64,000 nt of DNA, from assembly GCA_004194705.1 (NCBI GenBank), contig SADC01000847.1, positions 62,001 to 126,000 of the forward strand, written 5' to 3'. Below the pieces are notes generated by a model. That model worked only from the letters and a program-made list of their open reading frames with translations. It did no database searches and had not been told where the DNA came from. This document shows, piece after piece, positions 1 through 11,500 of this stretch (within the stretch, counting starts at the first letter, position 1; each line of letters begins with the position of its first letter). The stretch comes from Ditylenchus dipsaci (taxonomy: Eukaryota > Nematoda > Chromadorea > Rhabditida > Anguinidae). The position numbers and the translations under genes are program-made.

Positions 1-252
1 AAGTGGGAAGGCTGTGAGTGGAACAAGGCACTAGTATTGCTGCTATCCCAGATTGTAGCTAGACTTGGGCGAGCATAATAAATCTCCGGGTCAAAGGCTT
101 GTCTGTTGGTCAAACTGGCTGCGTCAGTGGCCATGCATCCTAAATTGACCGTGGAAATTATAAAGATCCATTTTTACAGTCTTTGGTTTTAGGACAATCC
201 CAAAAAAAGTTACAATAAGAGCATATGAGAGTTAGATTTTTGCGAAAAACAG

Positions 253-434
253 GTACAGTCGAGTCTCGATTTAACGTACCCCTAGAGACCGGCCCTAGGG
301 GTACGTTAAATCGAGGGGTACGTTATATCGGGGGTAAATTTGACGGAGTTTATTATTGGAGGGACCGGCCCTAGGGGTACGTTAAATCGAAGGGTACGTT
401 AAATTGGGGTACGTTAAATCGAGACTCGACTGTA
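253..434. mobile_element. TA-flanked MITE, CAGTCGA..TCGATTTAACG type
   Basis: A palindromic element flanked by TA. It begins ACAGTCGAGTCTCGATTTAACG-like and ends with the reverse complement. The word CGATTTAACGTACCCC, or its complement, recurs several times inside. The ends resemble pogo/Tigger-type MITEs. Relatives with different internal words lie near 15.55, 20.11, 23.04 and 50.71 kb. It has no coding capacity. Confidence 0.7.
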
Positions 435-1282
435 GCAATTGCACTTCATTTGATATGAGATATCACAAATTTTTTGGAAAGGATTTTCGGGTACATAAAA
501 ACTCCCAGAATTTGCTAAGCTGGGGTTCTATTTTTATATTTATAAAGTTTGTTAGACTGTCTGTCGATTATAGTGATGACTAAAAAATTAGCTAAAATAC
601 TGACCAAGTTTAAGGCCCATCAAACTGATGAGGATGAGCAACCAGGCAAGCACCTCTGAAAATATGATGAACATAGGATCTCTAGAAATTAAGTAGTAAA
701 TATTTTTATAAAATCAGCAAACGAAATGAACTTACCCCACCCTGGACACTCCACCACTACCCACTATTATGAGGGCACTGTGTAAGATCATGATCAAGGC
801 AAGCAAATGAATAGAGCGGACAATACCCAAATGTATTTCCTGAAAACGCAAAAACTACTCAGTGATACACAGATAAATTTTTTTAGTATATCTGTCAGGC
901 CCTTTTGATCTCACAAAAGTATGTGTAAAAATGACTGAAAAGTGCCTTTTTTGATTTTAGTCAAAGAGGCAAATATCTAAAAAATTCAAAGTGAAAAAAC
1001 TTTAACTGGGACACGGACGTTTCCCTGTAAAACCGTTTCCCTGTAAGCCGTTTCCCTGTAAGCCGTTTCCCTGTAAGGGACGTTTCCCTGTAAGGAACGA
1101 CAAGGAACTGTAGCGTGTAGGAAAATTTTGTAGACTCAACTTTTGATGAGGGATCGAACTATATCTGAAATAATACCCTTTGGGTATCCAAATGGTAGTA
1201 GGGAAGTATTATTACCCAGAAAGTAGCACTCAGATCATAGTGCGGTTAGATCAAGAGGTATCCATGTGAGGTTGCAGTGACG

Positions 1283-2121
1283 AATCCCCCCCCCCACGGG
1301 ACTGATCAGGTGGAGGAGATAACTTCGTATTCGTGTTTCTCGACCCCGATTTCATGAGAAAGCCGCGCGTTTTTTTGGTTCTGAGAAAAAAATTTTTTTC
1401 GAACCACAGGGGGGTATCATGGTTTTTTAGTCAAAATTTGAAAAATTTAAATTGGCGCCTTTTGAATTTTAAAGGGATAAAGGGCTGTATTGGAGGGAAG
1501 GGAAAAAAAGGGGGCCACTTTTATGGCAGAACAATATAAAAGTAAATGTATGTATTCTTCGACTGCCTCACCATGTTTTTCAACTGGGCCGTGGCAAAAA
1601 CAGACTCTATATGCATTTTATGGTCAAGAGTACTTCTCGGAATCATGTCTAAGGTAAGTGTGTGCGCGCATCTCTAACTCTCAAGCCCCCTGCGCCCCTT
1701 CGGGGGCGCAGGGGCTTGGGGGCTTGGAGTTGAGATGCGCACACCCACATACCTTAGACACAAATCACTCGAAAGTGACTCTGGATGCATAAAAACAACA
1801 TGCATACCAGAGTTATTTATGCGGTAGGCCCCAGTATTCAAAACTATGTTCAACATCTTCTTGTTAGTGGGCCCTCTATGATTAGTGGCCCCTTTTTATT
1901 CCCTTCCCCTCCCTATACAGCCCTTTTTCCCTTTTAAATTCAAAAGGCGCCAATTTAAATTTTTCAAATTTTGACTAAAAAACCATGATACCCCCCTGTG
2001 GTTCGAAAAAAATTTTTTTCTCAGAACCAAAAAAACGCGCGGCTTTCTCATGAAATCGGGGTCGAGAAACACGAATATGAAGTTATCTCCTCCACCTGAT
2101 CAGTCCCCGTGGGGGGGGATT
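1283..2121. mobile_element. Nested inverted-repeat element with about 220-bp arms
   Basis: The sequence from about 1283 to 1510 is repeated in reverse complement at about 1890-2121, including a run of Cs, GACTGATCAGGTGGAGGAG and the AAAAAAATTTTTTTC tract. It lies inside the 1008-3028 element. The loop contains a GC-rich hairpin that recurs elsewhere in the window. Open frames across the arms are not thought to be genes. Confidence 0.75.
1562..1858. repeat. GC-rich hairpin repeat, copy A
   Basis: Contains AAGCCCCCTGCGCCCC followed by its complement, within a longer conserved unit (GGAATCATGTCTAAGGTAAGT...ACCTTAGACACAAATCACTCG). The same unit recurs near 20.86, 22.47 and, partly, 28.25 kb. Function unknown. 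The conserved AAGGTAAGT looks like a splice donor, but no gene context supports splicing. Confidence 0.75.
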
Positions 2122-3125
2122 CTGAACTCAAGCCCATGTGATGGTACCAGTGTCGAGGTACACAGGTAGTGGGGCCTGATTGTTAGTACTTGTTGGTAGT
2201 ACTAGTTGGTGGCACCCACATGGTGGTACCCAGTTAGTTGAACTTAGTTAATGATACTTATGGCTGCAACTTTCGTTGTAGGTGTAATTAAGAACAACCG
2301 CCCCCCCCTTGACGGGTGAAATTAATATATTCAGGTCGTACTCGAGCCTAAAAGTTGAAGCGCACCCCCACTGCAAAGAGTATGAGTTCTCTTGCCGTAA
2401 AACAGAGCGGTGCATATTCAGAAAACCCAATTCCTTGCACTGTGGAGTGTGCTGGTCTTTCGACGCGAAGCGGCGAAATACGCTCCGCATTTATACAAAA
2501 AAGTTAAAATAATAAGCGCAACATACCCAACTCACACCCCTCGATTTTAATACTCTTTGGAGGGGGATGCACTTCATATACTGTCGTACTCGAGTCATTC
2601 GCATGGTGATACCCAGTTGATTGTGTTATCCAGGTGTTATCCAGGTGGTGGTACGGAGGATTTAGTATAATAGACCTTTTTTAATGCGCATAAGACTATT
2701 TGATAAGGTGTATCAGACTGTATTGGCAGGCGGATCACTACTTGGGTAATACCTAAGCACCTCAGTACCACCACAACCAGTACTTCCACGTACTTCCTTC
2801 GCTTTCCTTTCGGGCGTTGCATTTTACACTGAAAATTACATTAAAACGTGAAAAATAAAGCGCGGACTAAAAATAAATTGAAGTCGCGTTCTATTTTACG
2901 AGAAACTGTTTTTACAGGGAAACGTCCCTTACAGGGAAACGGCTTACAGGGATACCGCTTACAGGGAAACGGCTTACAGGGAAACGGCTTTACAGGAAAA
3001 CGGTTTTACAGGGAGACGTCGCGTACCCACTTTAACTAAAACCCGACTAGGGTTGTCGACTTTTAAGTCGAAAGGTCGAGCGAAAATCTGATTTTACAAC
3101 ATATACTCAGAATTAAAAGTTGGAT

Positions 3126-4080
3126 ATACAGGGTGATCCAACTTTTTTACCCATATTTGTTTTGCCCGTAACTTTTTTTATATTCATTGAGATTTTTTGT
3201 ACGACAACTCATTTGAAAGCCCTGTTTCTACCATTTCGTTTAAAAATAAGATTGGCTCAGTTTGATTACTCTGAGCCGAGTTACGGACATTTTTATTTAA
3301 TTACTGGAAACCGACAAATTTATTCAACAAATTCAACAAAAAATCAACAACAATGTTTCTTATCTTGTCTCGACGCTCCTTCCATTCCTTTCAACGCAAA
3401 TTTTCAGACGACGGCGAAAATCATTCATTGCTCTCTCGATCATGGCTAGCGGCAACTGTCCCATTTCTTCGACGATCTTTTCACGCAGTGCAATCAAAGA
3501 GGCCAGAGGCTGATCCGTGTAGACCAAACTTTTTATGTAACCCCAACAGAAAAAGTCCATCCAGGTTAAGTCAGGCGATCGAGGTGCCCATAAGATTGGT
3601 GCAGGATTCCGACCAATCCACCTATTCGGAAATGAAGATTCAGCAGAGCTCGAACCTCAATTCCCCAATGTGGCGGAGCCCCATCATGCATGAACACCAG
3701 TTGACCAAAATTTGGCCATTGCTGGAGGCCGGAATCACATTCTGTTGGAGCATTGCCAAATATCGCTGAGCATTAACGTTTCCATCAAAGAAAACTCGTC
3801 GAACGAACTGGGCATAACTGTCGCCACACTCTGTCATCCAGATAACGAATTGAGCCTTTTGCTGATTGTTGTATGTCATCTAAAGTGCTCTTTCCAGTAA
3901 TTAAATAAAAATGTCCGTAACTCGGCTCAGAGTAATCAAACTGAGCCAATCTTTTTTTTATTAAACGAAATGGTAGAAACAGGGCTTTCAAATGAGTTGT
4001 CGTACAAAAAATTTCAATGAATATAAAAAAGTTACGGGCAAACAAATATGGGTAAAAAAGTTGGATCACCATGTACATTG
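3126..4080 (-). mobile_element. mariner-like element, decayed
   Basis: The ends are matching inverted repeats built on CAGGGTGATCCAACTTTTTT and the following CCCATATTTGTTT..GCCCGTAAC. Between them, minus-strand segments encode pieces of a mariner-type transposase at about 3360-3900. A C-terminal piece contains WAPRSPDLTWMDFFCWGYIK, the usual last-catalytic-D motif region of Tc1/mariner enzymes. A piece upstream reads FDGNVNAQRYLAMLQQNVIP. The reading frame is broken between the pieces, so the enzyme is inactive here. Confidence 0.8.
3360..3879 (-). pseudogene. mariner transposase remnant
   Basis: Two minus-strand open segments (about 3640-3879 and 3360-3560) line up in order with the DDE-domain half of a mariner transposase, but in different frames and with stops between them. 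The RSPDLTWMDFFCWGY stretch corresponds to the family's PDL-P-DF-LW motif. The conserved H and D motif before it is disrupted (LVNWCSCMMG). The N-terminal DNA-binding part was not recognised. Confidence 0.7.
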
Positions 4081-4205
4081 TAAAATCAGATTTACACTCC
4101 GGTAAAAAAAATCTGCCTTAAAAAAATTTTCGACCTTTCGACTTTCGACTTAAAAGTCGACAACCCTACCTGGGACTCTATGCTAATTTTTTGCCTAACA
4201 GCATG

Positions 4206-4450
4206 CTTTAAAGGACCATACTTAAAGGGGCATATTAGCGTGTTTCAAAAAGTTAAGGCGGAAAGCAGCAATTTTTTTTTGAATCGTCCCATTTTTTACT
4301 CGTTTCGAGTCAAATCTGATATTGATGACCTATACTACTTTTGAAAACTAGGCAGAAAACTTAAAAAGTCTAGACAAGAACGAATGTGAAAGTTTGTCGA
4401 GAAGGATGAGAAACGCTGGTCCCCGGCCTTTTCTCCGTATCAGATTCAAC
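4206..4450. repeat. AAAGGGGCAT-type interspersed repeat
   Basis: Begins TTAAAGGGGCATATTAGCG, followed by GTTAAGGCGG..CAGCAATTTTTTTT and TTTTTTACTCGTTT. A close relative lies at about 29990-30237. Related ends (AAAGGGGCATGCCC) border the repeats near 12.1, 23.55 and 28.73 kb. Confidence 0.55.
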
Positions 4451-4582
4451 GCGAAACGAGTGAAAAATTGCGACGGGTGTAACAGGCTGTTATGCTCATG
4501 AATGAATTCCCGGGGTATAGACGTTTGGCTACAAATGTAACATTTTTGGCGTTCGGCCCTATGTTCTGTTTTAGCCACTTAG

Positions 4583-4640
4583 GCCTACTTAGGCTTAGGC
4601 CTTAGGCTTAGGCCTTAGGCTTAGGTTTAGGCTTAGGGAC
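4583..4640 (+). repeat. Interstitial telomere-like (TTAGGC) array
   Basis: A degenerate run of TTAGGC and CTTAGG units. TTAGGC is the canonical telomere repeat of most nematodes. The run is the loop of an inverted repeat whose arms (about 4521-4582 and 4678-4751) share GCTACAAATGTAACATTTTT and TATGTTCTGTTT. A shorter complementary GCCTAA run is near 56049-56080. Confidence 0.7.
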
Positions 4641-4859
4641 CAAAAAAATGTCTTACGAACTACAAAATGGCTGAAAAAATAAGCCTAAGTGGCTTAAACA
4701 GAACATAGGGCAGAACGCTAAAAATGTTACATTTGTAGCCAAACGTCTACTCACCGAATTCCCGGGCTTATGAATTCCCGGGCATCGCCTCTTATTAGCG
4801 TGGGCATGAGCCTGTAATAAACTTTTGCTTAACCGACGAAAAAAGCATTTTCCAATAAT

Positions 4860-5740
4860 TTCCAACATAAAGATGTATAAAAATAAAAAATTCGAAAAAA
4901 GAACTATTTTTAAGTAAAAAAAATTAAGTACGATAATAATTGAATTTGAAAACGAGTGCTGAGATAACTTAAAATAAATTTTAGAAATTTTACCTGAAAG
5001 GATAGATTTTTAGCATCAAATTGTGGGTTGCCGTGATTCGCCCTTGTTCGCCCATACGGCAATCGATCAAGTGCTATGTTTTATGGGAAAGAAGCTTAAA
5101 AGTGTGAAGACAACACTTTAATAACCAGTAACCTTCTCTTTTGCCAATAAGATCTAGCTGAATGACATAAGTAGGAAACCTTTGAAAACAATTTTACTTT
5201 TTATGGTTTCTTCGCCATTTTGCTGTCCTTTACAAAACTTGGCAAGCTTGTAGACAAATTTGGCAATCCGCAAGTACTAAAGGAGACATGTGTGTTTGTG
5301 TGTCTGTGTGTCTGTTCGCTTTCGTTTCAAACGTTCTTTTCTGTTCGAGACAAAACATTTCTTTTCTTAGTCATTTGGGCTATATAAGCAAATCTTTCAG
5401 TCATTTCATCCATTATTATGTTTTGTTGCTTGACGGGCGGTCGTGTCTGCTCTCTCCTCTCCAAGCTCAATGGTCAGTGGCTTGGAGTGGAGGGAGCAGT
5501 CATCGGGCCTACATTCAAACCAAATTTCAACTCATCTCGAATCATTTTAACTTTTTTTTAAATTTTTTCAAAATTTTCAAATCGATCTAAAATGCCATGA
5601 TTAAATCTATCTCAACGCGCTGATTTGAATCGATTCAACTGGCTTGATTGGTCAATTGATCCATTTGAATCGTTTCAACTCGCTGAATTGTTCAATCCAT
5701 CCATTTGAATCGTTTCAATTGGCTAGATTGGTGAATCTAT
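4860..5740. other. No gene recognised
   Basis: AT-rich sequence. A TGTGTGTTTGTGTGTCTGTGTG microsatellite-like patch is near 5288-5315. A loose tandem repeat (ATTTGAATCGTTTCAACT and variants) runs at about 5600-5730. Nothing else could be supported. Confidence 0.5.
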
Positions 5741-5741
5741 C

Positions 5742-6991
5742 GGGTAATCTTTTTTTTTGGGCAAATATACTTTTTTTTGGGGCAAATATACTTTTTCTTG
5801 GGGCAAATATACTTTTTCTTGGGGCAAATTTACTTTTTCTTGGGGCAAATTTACTTTTTTTGGGGCAGATGGGTTTGGGGCAGATATACTTTTTTTTGGG
5901 GCAAATTTTTTTGGGGCAAATATACTATTTCTTGGGGCAAATTTACTTTTTTTTGGAGCAGCTTCTCTTAAAAGAAATGTACTTTTTTTGTCAGAAGAAA
6001 GATGCTAATTTCAGGTGAAATTTCTGTTTTTCACACATATTAAACCGAAATAGTTCACCTTTTGCATTTTTTAGTAAGACTTTTATTTTTTTATTAGAAA
6101 TCAGCAGCAAAATTTACCGGGAAGCTTTTCATTTAAAAGAAATTCAAAACAGCTAATAATTTGTGATATCTTTTTTTTGAATTATCTTTGTAAAGCAAGG
6201 GTCATCTTCGTCTTTGGACGACCTGGCGTTTGCTTATGAGTAAGAGGCAGCTGAGTTGCGGAGACTTGGTAGCTAGCTAGTTTTAGTTGGCACATAATCA
6301 TTACACTATGTTTGCAGTGCTGTTTTTTTGAACTATTTTTTTTTTCACATACGCTCTAGTATTAAGAATGTTCACCACTTTTGGGCGTACTCTTTCTTTT
6401 AAATGAAAAGCTTCCCGGTAAATTTGCTGCTGATTTCTCGAAAAAGTGCTGGTGTCTGAAAAACCCCTTTTCATTATCTTCCGAAAACTATTGAAAACCT
6501 GATATTCTGGACGCACTGACCAATGGTGCACTGTTTTTTCAGCGGGGTTACTAATAAGGAGAGGGTTTCCATCAGAATAACTACGGTGATCATTATTTAA
6601 TTATCTAGCTTCCAGGTTTTTTTGGGTTTTAATATGTAATGTTAAGCTTTCAATGTGACATTTCAAATGGTTGAGAATAATTGATATAAAAAAATAAAAG
6701 TCTTACTAAAAAATGCAAAAGGTGAACTATTTCGGTTTAATATGTGTGAAAAACAGAAATTTCACCTGAAATTAGCATCTTTCTTCTGACAAAAAGAACA
6801 TTTCTTTTAAAAGAAGGTGCTCCAAAAAAAAGTAAATTTGCCCAAGAAATAGTATATTTCCCCAAAAAAAATTTGCCTTAAAAAAAAGTATATCTGCCAC
6901 AAACCCATCTGCCCCAAAAAAAGTATATTTGCTCCGAGAAAAAGTAAATTTGCCCCAAAAAAGTATATTTGCCCCAAAAAAAAGATTACCC
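5742..6991. mobile_element. Foldback element with TTTTTGGGGCAAATATAC sub-repeats
   Basis: The left arm (about 5750-5960) carries around ten tandem copies of TTTTCTTGGGGCAAATATAC-like words. The right arm (about 6820-6985) carries the same word in reverse complement. The inverted match continues inwards through GATGCTAATTTCAGGTGAAA (6001 and 6760), giving arms of about 330 bp. The extreme ends are GGGTAATC and GATTACCC. No target duplication is evident. Open frames such as 5644-6018 are just the repeat translated. Confidence 0.8.
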
Positions 6992-6999
6992 ATTTTGGC

Positions 7000-7780
7000 C
7001 GAGCGGATTTTGTCCCCGAACGGATTTTGGCGCGAGCGGATTATGTCCGTGTCCCATTTTTCATTCCAAATTAGACAAATTTTGCATTTTAAGTCAGAAT
7101 TTTGAGGATTAACTATATTCTCCACACGTTTTTCCTCGAAATCTTGACTGAAAATGCGAAATTTGTCCAATTTGGAATGAAAAACGCCGTTGTCCATTGG
7201 CGTCGTCGTTGTCGTTGGCGTTATCGTTGGATTTTTCATAAATAGGTGGTCGTTGTCGTCGTCGATGGCAAAAAAACAGTTTTATAAAAAAAATATTCCA
7301 ACGACAACGCCAACGACGACAACGTTTGTGAATGAGCCATCAGGGTTTTTGGCGCTACTTGGATATACCCCCCCCCCCTAAATCAACTTTTTTTTAATAT
7401 CAATCAACCCAGTCAAAGAAAAACCCAAAATTAAAGAAATTAAGAAGGTTTCAGCTGTAAATCAGCTTCAGATGCTGTGAAACCCTGCGCTGATGATTTC
7501 GTTGGATAGTCAAGGGTGTGAGTATTATTTTGACGACAAACATCAATTTACAAAAAATGGGTTCACCGCAGGGCTGCCATACGTCCTTTTTAAAAAGATT
7601 TGTCCTTTTTCTGGGACCCCAAATCTTTTTTTATTTTTGAAATTCAAGTCAAAATCTTTTTTTGCTTCAAAATGGCAATAAGCACTGGAGAAAATGCACT
7701 TTTCCTTCAAATTCCTATTTTTTGACCAAATGTCCTTTTTAAATTTTGAGATGGCATCAGGCATCTATTAAGGACGGAGC
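7000..7780. repeat. Inverted-repeat patches, no gene recognised
   Basis: ATTTTTCATTCCAAATTAGACAAATTTTGC (about 7058) recurs inverted at about 7145-7180, around a GTCGTTGTCGTTGGCG patch. A second inverted pair spans about 7555-7765 (CCTTTTTAAAAAGATTTGTCC). A similar CTTTTTAAAAAGTACA inverted pair spans about 32930-33122. These look like small non-autonomous elements. Confidence 0.5.
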
Positions 7781-8078
7781 TTCAATTTAAGTAAATACGG
7801 TAGCAATTATTTCTGGCTCTTTTGGAAAATTTTAGAAAAGTGTGACTGTGACTTAGCCTCATTGATAAGTAGTGCTACAAAATTTACAAAAATTTAAAAT
7901 TTTATTTGATGTTAGTATAAAAATTTATTTGTAAACATAAAAATTTTTAATTTTTTATTAAAAATTTATCTGCTGTTAGGTTTACATAATTTTTATGTTT
8001 ATTTTCACCTACAGTTTTTTGATGTCATATACTGTCCGCATAGATAATTTGTCATTGAAATTATGTATATTTCTTTCC

Positions 8079-8528
8079 CTATTGTTTAGACACTTGTAAA
8101 TAAGTGATTTTATCAAAAGTTTTATCTTCCTCCGACTTCCTCTTGACCAACAATTTTTGTCGTTCACTTTCGATGAGATGTTCATCAAGTGGCGTTTCTT
8201 CTTCGTGTTCATCATCCCCATCCTCATCTTCTTCTTCGTCCGATGTAAACAGTTGAGTTTGTCGGTCATACTCAGCTCCATATTTCTTCAATTTCTTCTC
8301 CAAGTAGATTATTCTGTCCTGTAATTTTGTTTCAGTGTTGGTGTGCTCAGCTGTTAATCTGGCTATTCTGAAAAATATTAGTGACTTGACGGAAAATTTT
8401 CTGCAGTCAAACCTTGTCTGAAGAATACGAACAGAGGACTGCAGATCCTCAGACATCTCTTCCACAGTTTTGTTGTCCTCAGAGGCGGTCTCATCCAGCA
8501 GATTGTCTTTGCGCAACAGTTCTCTACC
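8079..8528 (-). CDS. CNG channel exons: C-terminal leucine zipper and acidic tail
   Basis: Exon 8413-8528 reads [20 protein letters not shown] then [18 protein letters not shown]. Exon 8079-8367 reads [20 protein letters not shown] then [10 protein letters not shown], an acidic stretch rich in E and D, and a stop at 8079. The coiled coil is the CLZ domain that sets alpha-subunit stoichiometry in CNG channels. The 45-nt intron between the exons starts GTTTGA and ends TTTCAG. Confidence 0.9.
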   Translation of the reverse strand, partial: GRELLRKDNLLDETASEDNKTVEEMSEDLQSSVRILQTRFDCRKFSVKSLIFFRIARLTAEHTNTETKLQDRIIYLEKKLKKYGAEYDRQTQLFTSDEEEDEDGDDEHEEETPLDEHLIESERQKLLVKRKSEEDKTFDKITYLQVSKQ

Positions 8529-11500
8529 CTGAAACATGCGCCACCATGATTTAGTGGTCTTTGTTAGGTCAGCTCTCAAGCAAAAATTAGGTATCATACC
8601 CCAACTGGTTAATGCTCAGAACTTCGCCAGAACGTTTCTTATTGGGTTTTAAGGGCGGTGATTTATCTGAATAGGCCTTCCAACCCGATAAGTACCCCGT
8701 AAGACTATATACTTTTTTAAATGTTTTTTGCTAAAATAAGCCTTAAAGGGGGGACTTATATGCGCATCGTCTTTTGTCGAAAGTTCCAGTACCTCTGGGG
8801 TGTTTTAATTTACTTTTTTAGTAAATTTTTCGACTATTAGGTCCGAAAATCATCGAGCAATCGATTGCAACCATTTTCAGCACTGCTTTGCTGTCATAAA
8901 CTGCCTCAATTTTGCAATTTTTGGCAAGGACTACCAAAATCAAAGGAAACCAGCCAAAATGATGCGTACTAGGGACTGAGATTTTTTGCGGTTTCAATTT
9001 ACATTATTTTATACAACCGTATACCGTATTTCCTCTAATAAGCGCCCCAGGGCGCTTATTTTTCAAACCCCCGAAAATTGGAAATTTGGAATTCGATTTC
9101 GAGATTTTTGGGTGTTCAACCAAAATCTGAAAAGTGGAATCGGTAGAGCTCGTGGGAGTTAAGAAAACGTATCAAACAGCTTTGCAAAATATTGCTTTTA
9201 CACTGAGATCCAGACCCTCAAAGTCGAGGGGGCGCGCTTATTAGAGGAAATACGGTACTGAAAATGACGGCAAGAAGCAGCGGTACATTTTGAGTGTAAG
9301 GTTGCAAATGAGTATGTAAATTAAAATTAGGAAAAAACGTCAGTTCCAGGATACTACCGAAAATTACTGGTATAGTCCTATTGAGGATTTCATCGAATTG
9401 GATTTTTTATATTTTAGCTCTAACTTTATACCAACTTGTCATCTGTATGATAGCTCAAATGAAAGCCAGAAGCTTGGCTACATTTTGACACTAAACTTGT
9501 AAATAAAAGGAGAAAAAAATTAGGTCTGCAGCCAGTGGTAGTCGAACCTGTGACCTAAGGCGATGCGTATATAAAGTTTCACCCCCCTTTAAGCACAGGG
9601 TATGTCAGCGCAAGTGACTAAACGTGTGCCAGAAACAAATTAAAAACGGCGCAAACTTAAAAAAGGTGGAAATAGGTGACAAAAGGCTACGACCCCTTTT
9701 TGTACCACTTTGGGAGACTGTACTATTAAAACAAGCATTTATAGTCGAATACTCAAAGCAAAGTATTCAACCCAGATCAAATTTGTGAAACTACCTTTGA
9801 ATGAGAACTTTTCTAGCTTCTGGATATTCTGTAATTTTTAAAGTAGTTGTTGAAGTATCTAGTCTTTACCAACCTCTAAGAGCAATCCACAAGTCGTCTT
9901 TGTTGAGTACAAATAAGTCAGTGTAGCCAACTGAGCGCACATTTGCTGTTCTTCTATTTCCGTTTTACTGCCTTTAGTAGAAATAAAGATATTTTCCTTT
10001 TTTATGCCAGAATAGTTTTACCTGCAATGTTCAGAATACTGAGCTCTCCGAATACGGCACCCTCGGATAGGGTAGCAAACACTTTGCCTCCATCATCCGC
10101 AACCACCTGAATTAGATTTTTGGCTAGATTAGTTGTCGATTGCAATAAATTGTGCGTTCCGCTCACAAGAATCCTTTAACTATGAAAAAAGTACAAATTT
10201 CTCTTTTTTCAATTTTTTTTATTTCCGCGGCAATAAGCGCAAAATAAATTAATTCTGGTGGTTTAGTGTTCGATAACCTGGCATATTTTTCATTAAAATC
10301 TTTAGCATCTGAACTTTTTGAACTTTATTGCATGGTAGCTAAATTTACTACGTGGTGTCTGATTGGTTTTTGATTTAGGTGCCCCGTACAGTCATTTCAC
10401 AGCTATCAATATATTATTTTAAAGAATGTTACCTGGAGCATGCCTCTTTTCACAATGTACCTGCATACACACACGATTTTAGAGCGAAAACTTGATTATT
10501 TTTAATTTACTTACATCTCTCTTCCAATATCCTGAACAAATTTCAGTACTATATTTTATTTATTTTAAGTTTTTAATTTTCAAAGAGTTAAATGTTAGAG
10601 CTTAAGACAATCTTTTTACACACTGAAGGGCATTTCTCAGCTTTCTATATTCTTGTTTTTTTTATTGAAAATTTAGCTAAGACCCTAAGCTACACTTCGA
10701 GGAGGTAGGCGGTAATCGCCATTTTGGGATTTTATCCGGCAAATTATTCAAACAATTATACAGAGTGCGGCGTTGGCCATTACTTTGGCCTTTTTGGCCA
10801 TTTTAATTTTGTTTTAATTTTTGTTTTTTGCCTAAATTTTTATTTTATTAAAAAGAGGACAAAATCAGCAAGAGAATGACACCAAATGTGCATAAAAACG
10901 CTTTATTTAACACATTAATGTTTGCAAGAATCAAATTAATTTTGCAAGAATCGAACTACAGGGTGCGTAAAAAGTTCTGACAACTTTTTTAAACTCAAAA
11001 TTTTTAACCATATTTCGTTTTATGAGTGAAAATGGTTTTACCAGTTTTTTTCTACGTTAAATTCCATAAAAGATAGTTGTTTTACTTTTTGTTTTTCCAG
11101 AAATCATGGTACCCAACGATCAGCGAATTGAAGTAGTGCGAATGCGTCAAAGAGGGAAGACTATCACGTAAATTGCAAGGGAACTTCATTTGGACAAGAG
11201 CAATGTGGATCGAACTCTGCCATACAGTCCTGATCTCAATCTGCTCGACCACTCAATCTGGGGTATTCTGGAAGCAAAAGTGAACAACAGACGCCATAGG
11301 GGATCGCTCAACTCAAGACCACACTAAAGAAGCATGGAAGAAATCGACAAAGAAGTGCTCGCCTTGGTGGTGGATAATTGGCGAAGAAGATTGAATGCCT
11401 GTGTCCAAGCAAATGGCGGCTATATTGAAAAGTGATGAAGCTATCTTGTTCAAAATTTTTCGCTCTTGCTCGTGGTGTTATTTGTTTTTTGATGTTATGT

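Larger units (their letters stand above)
1008..3028. mobile_element. Foldback element with TTTCCCTGTAA sub-repeats
   Basis: Both ends consist of tandem copies of a roughly 15-18 bp word (GTTTCCCTGTAAGCC) in inverted orientation, at about 1018-1092 and 2909-3020. The outer ends match as inverted repeats (GGGACACGGACGTTTCCC against GGGTACGCGACGTCTCCC). The nine bases ACTTTAACT stand directly outside both ends (999-1007 and 3029-3037), a clean 9-bp target duplication. That duplication length fits Mutator-like elements. The interior holds a second foldback element and a GC-rich hairpin repeat. No transposase was recognised. Confidence 0.85.

Noticed and set aside
1636..1790. Spliced-leader RNA gene suggested by AAGGTAAGT followed by a strong hairpin
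   Set aside because: No match to a known nematode leader, no clear Sm-binding site after the hairpin, and the unit is dispersed within transposons.
5644..6018. Open frames encoding GANILFLGANLLFLG-like repetitive peptides
   Set aside because: They are translations of the tandem sub-repeats. All three frames are open because the repeat lacks stops.
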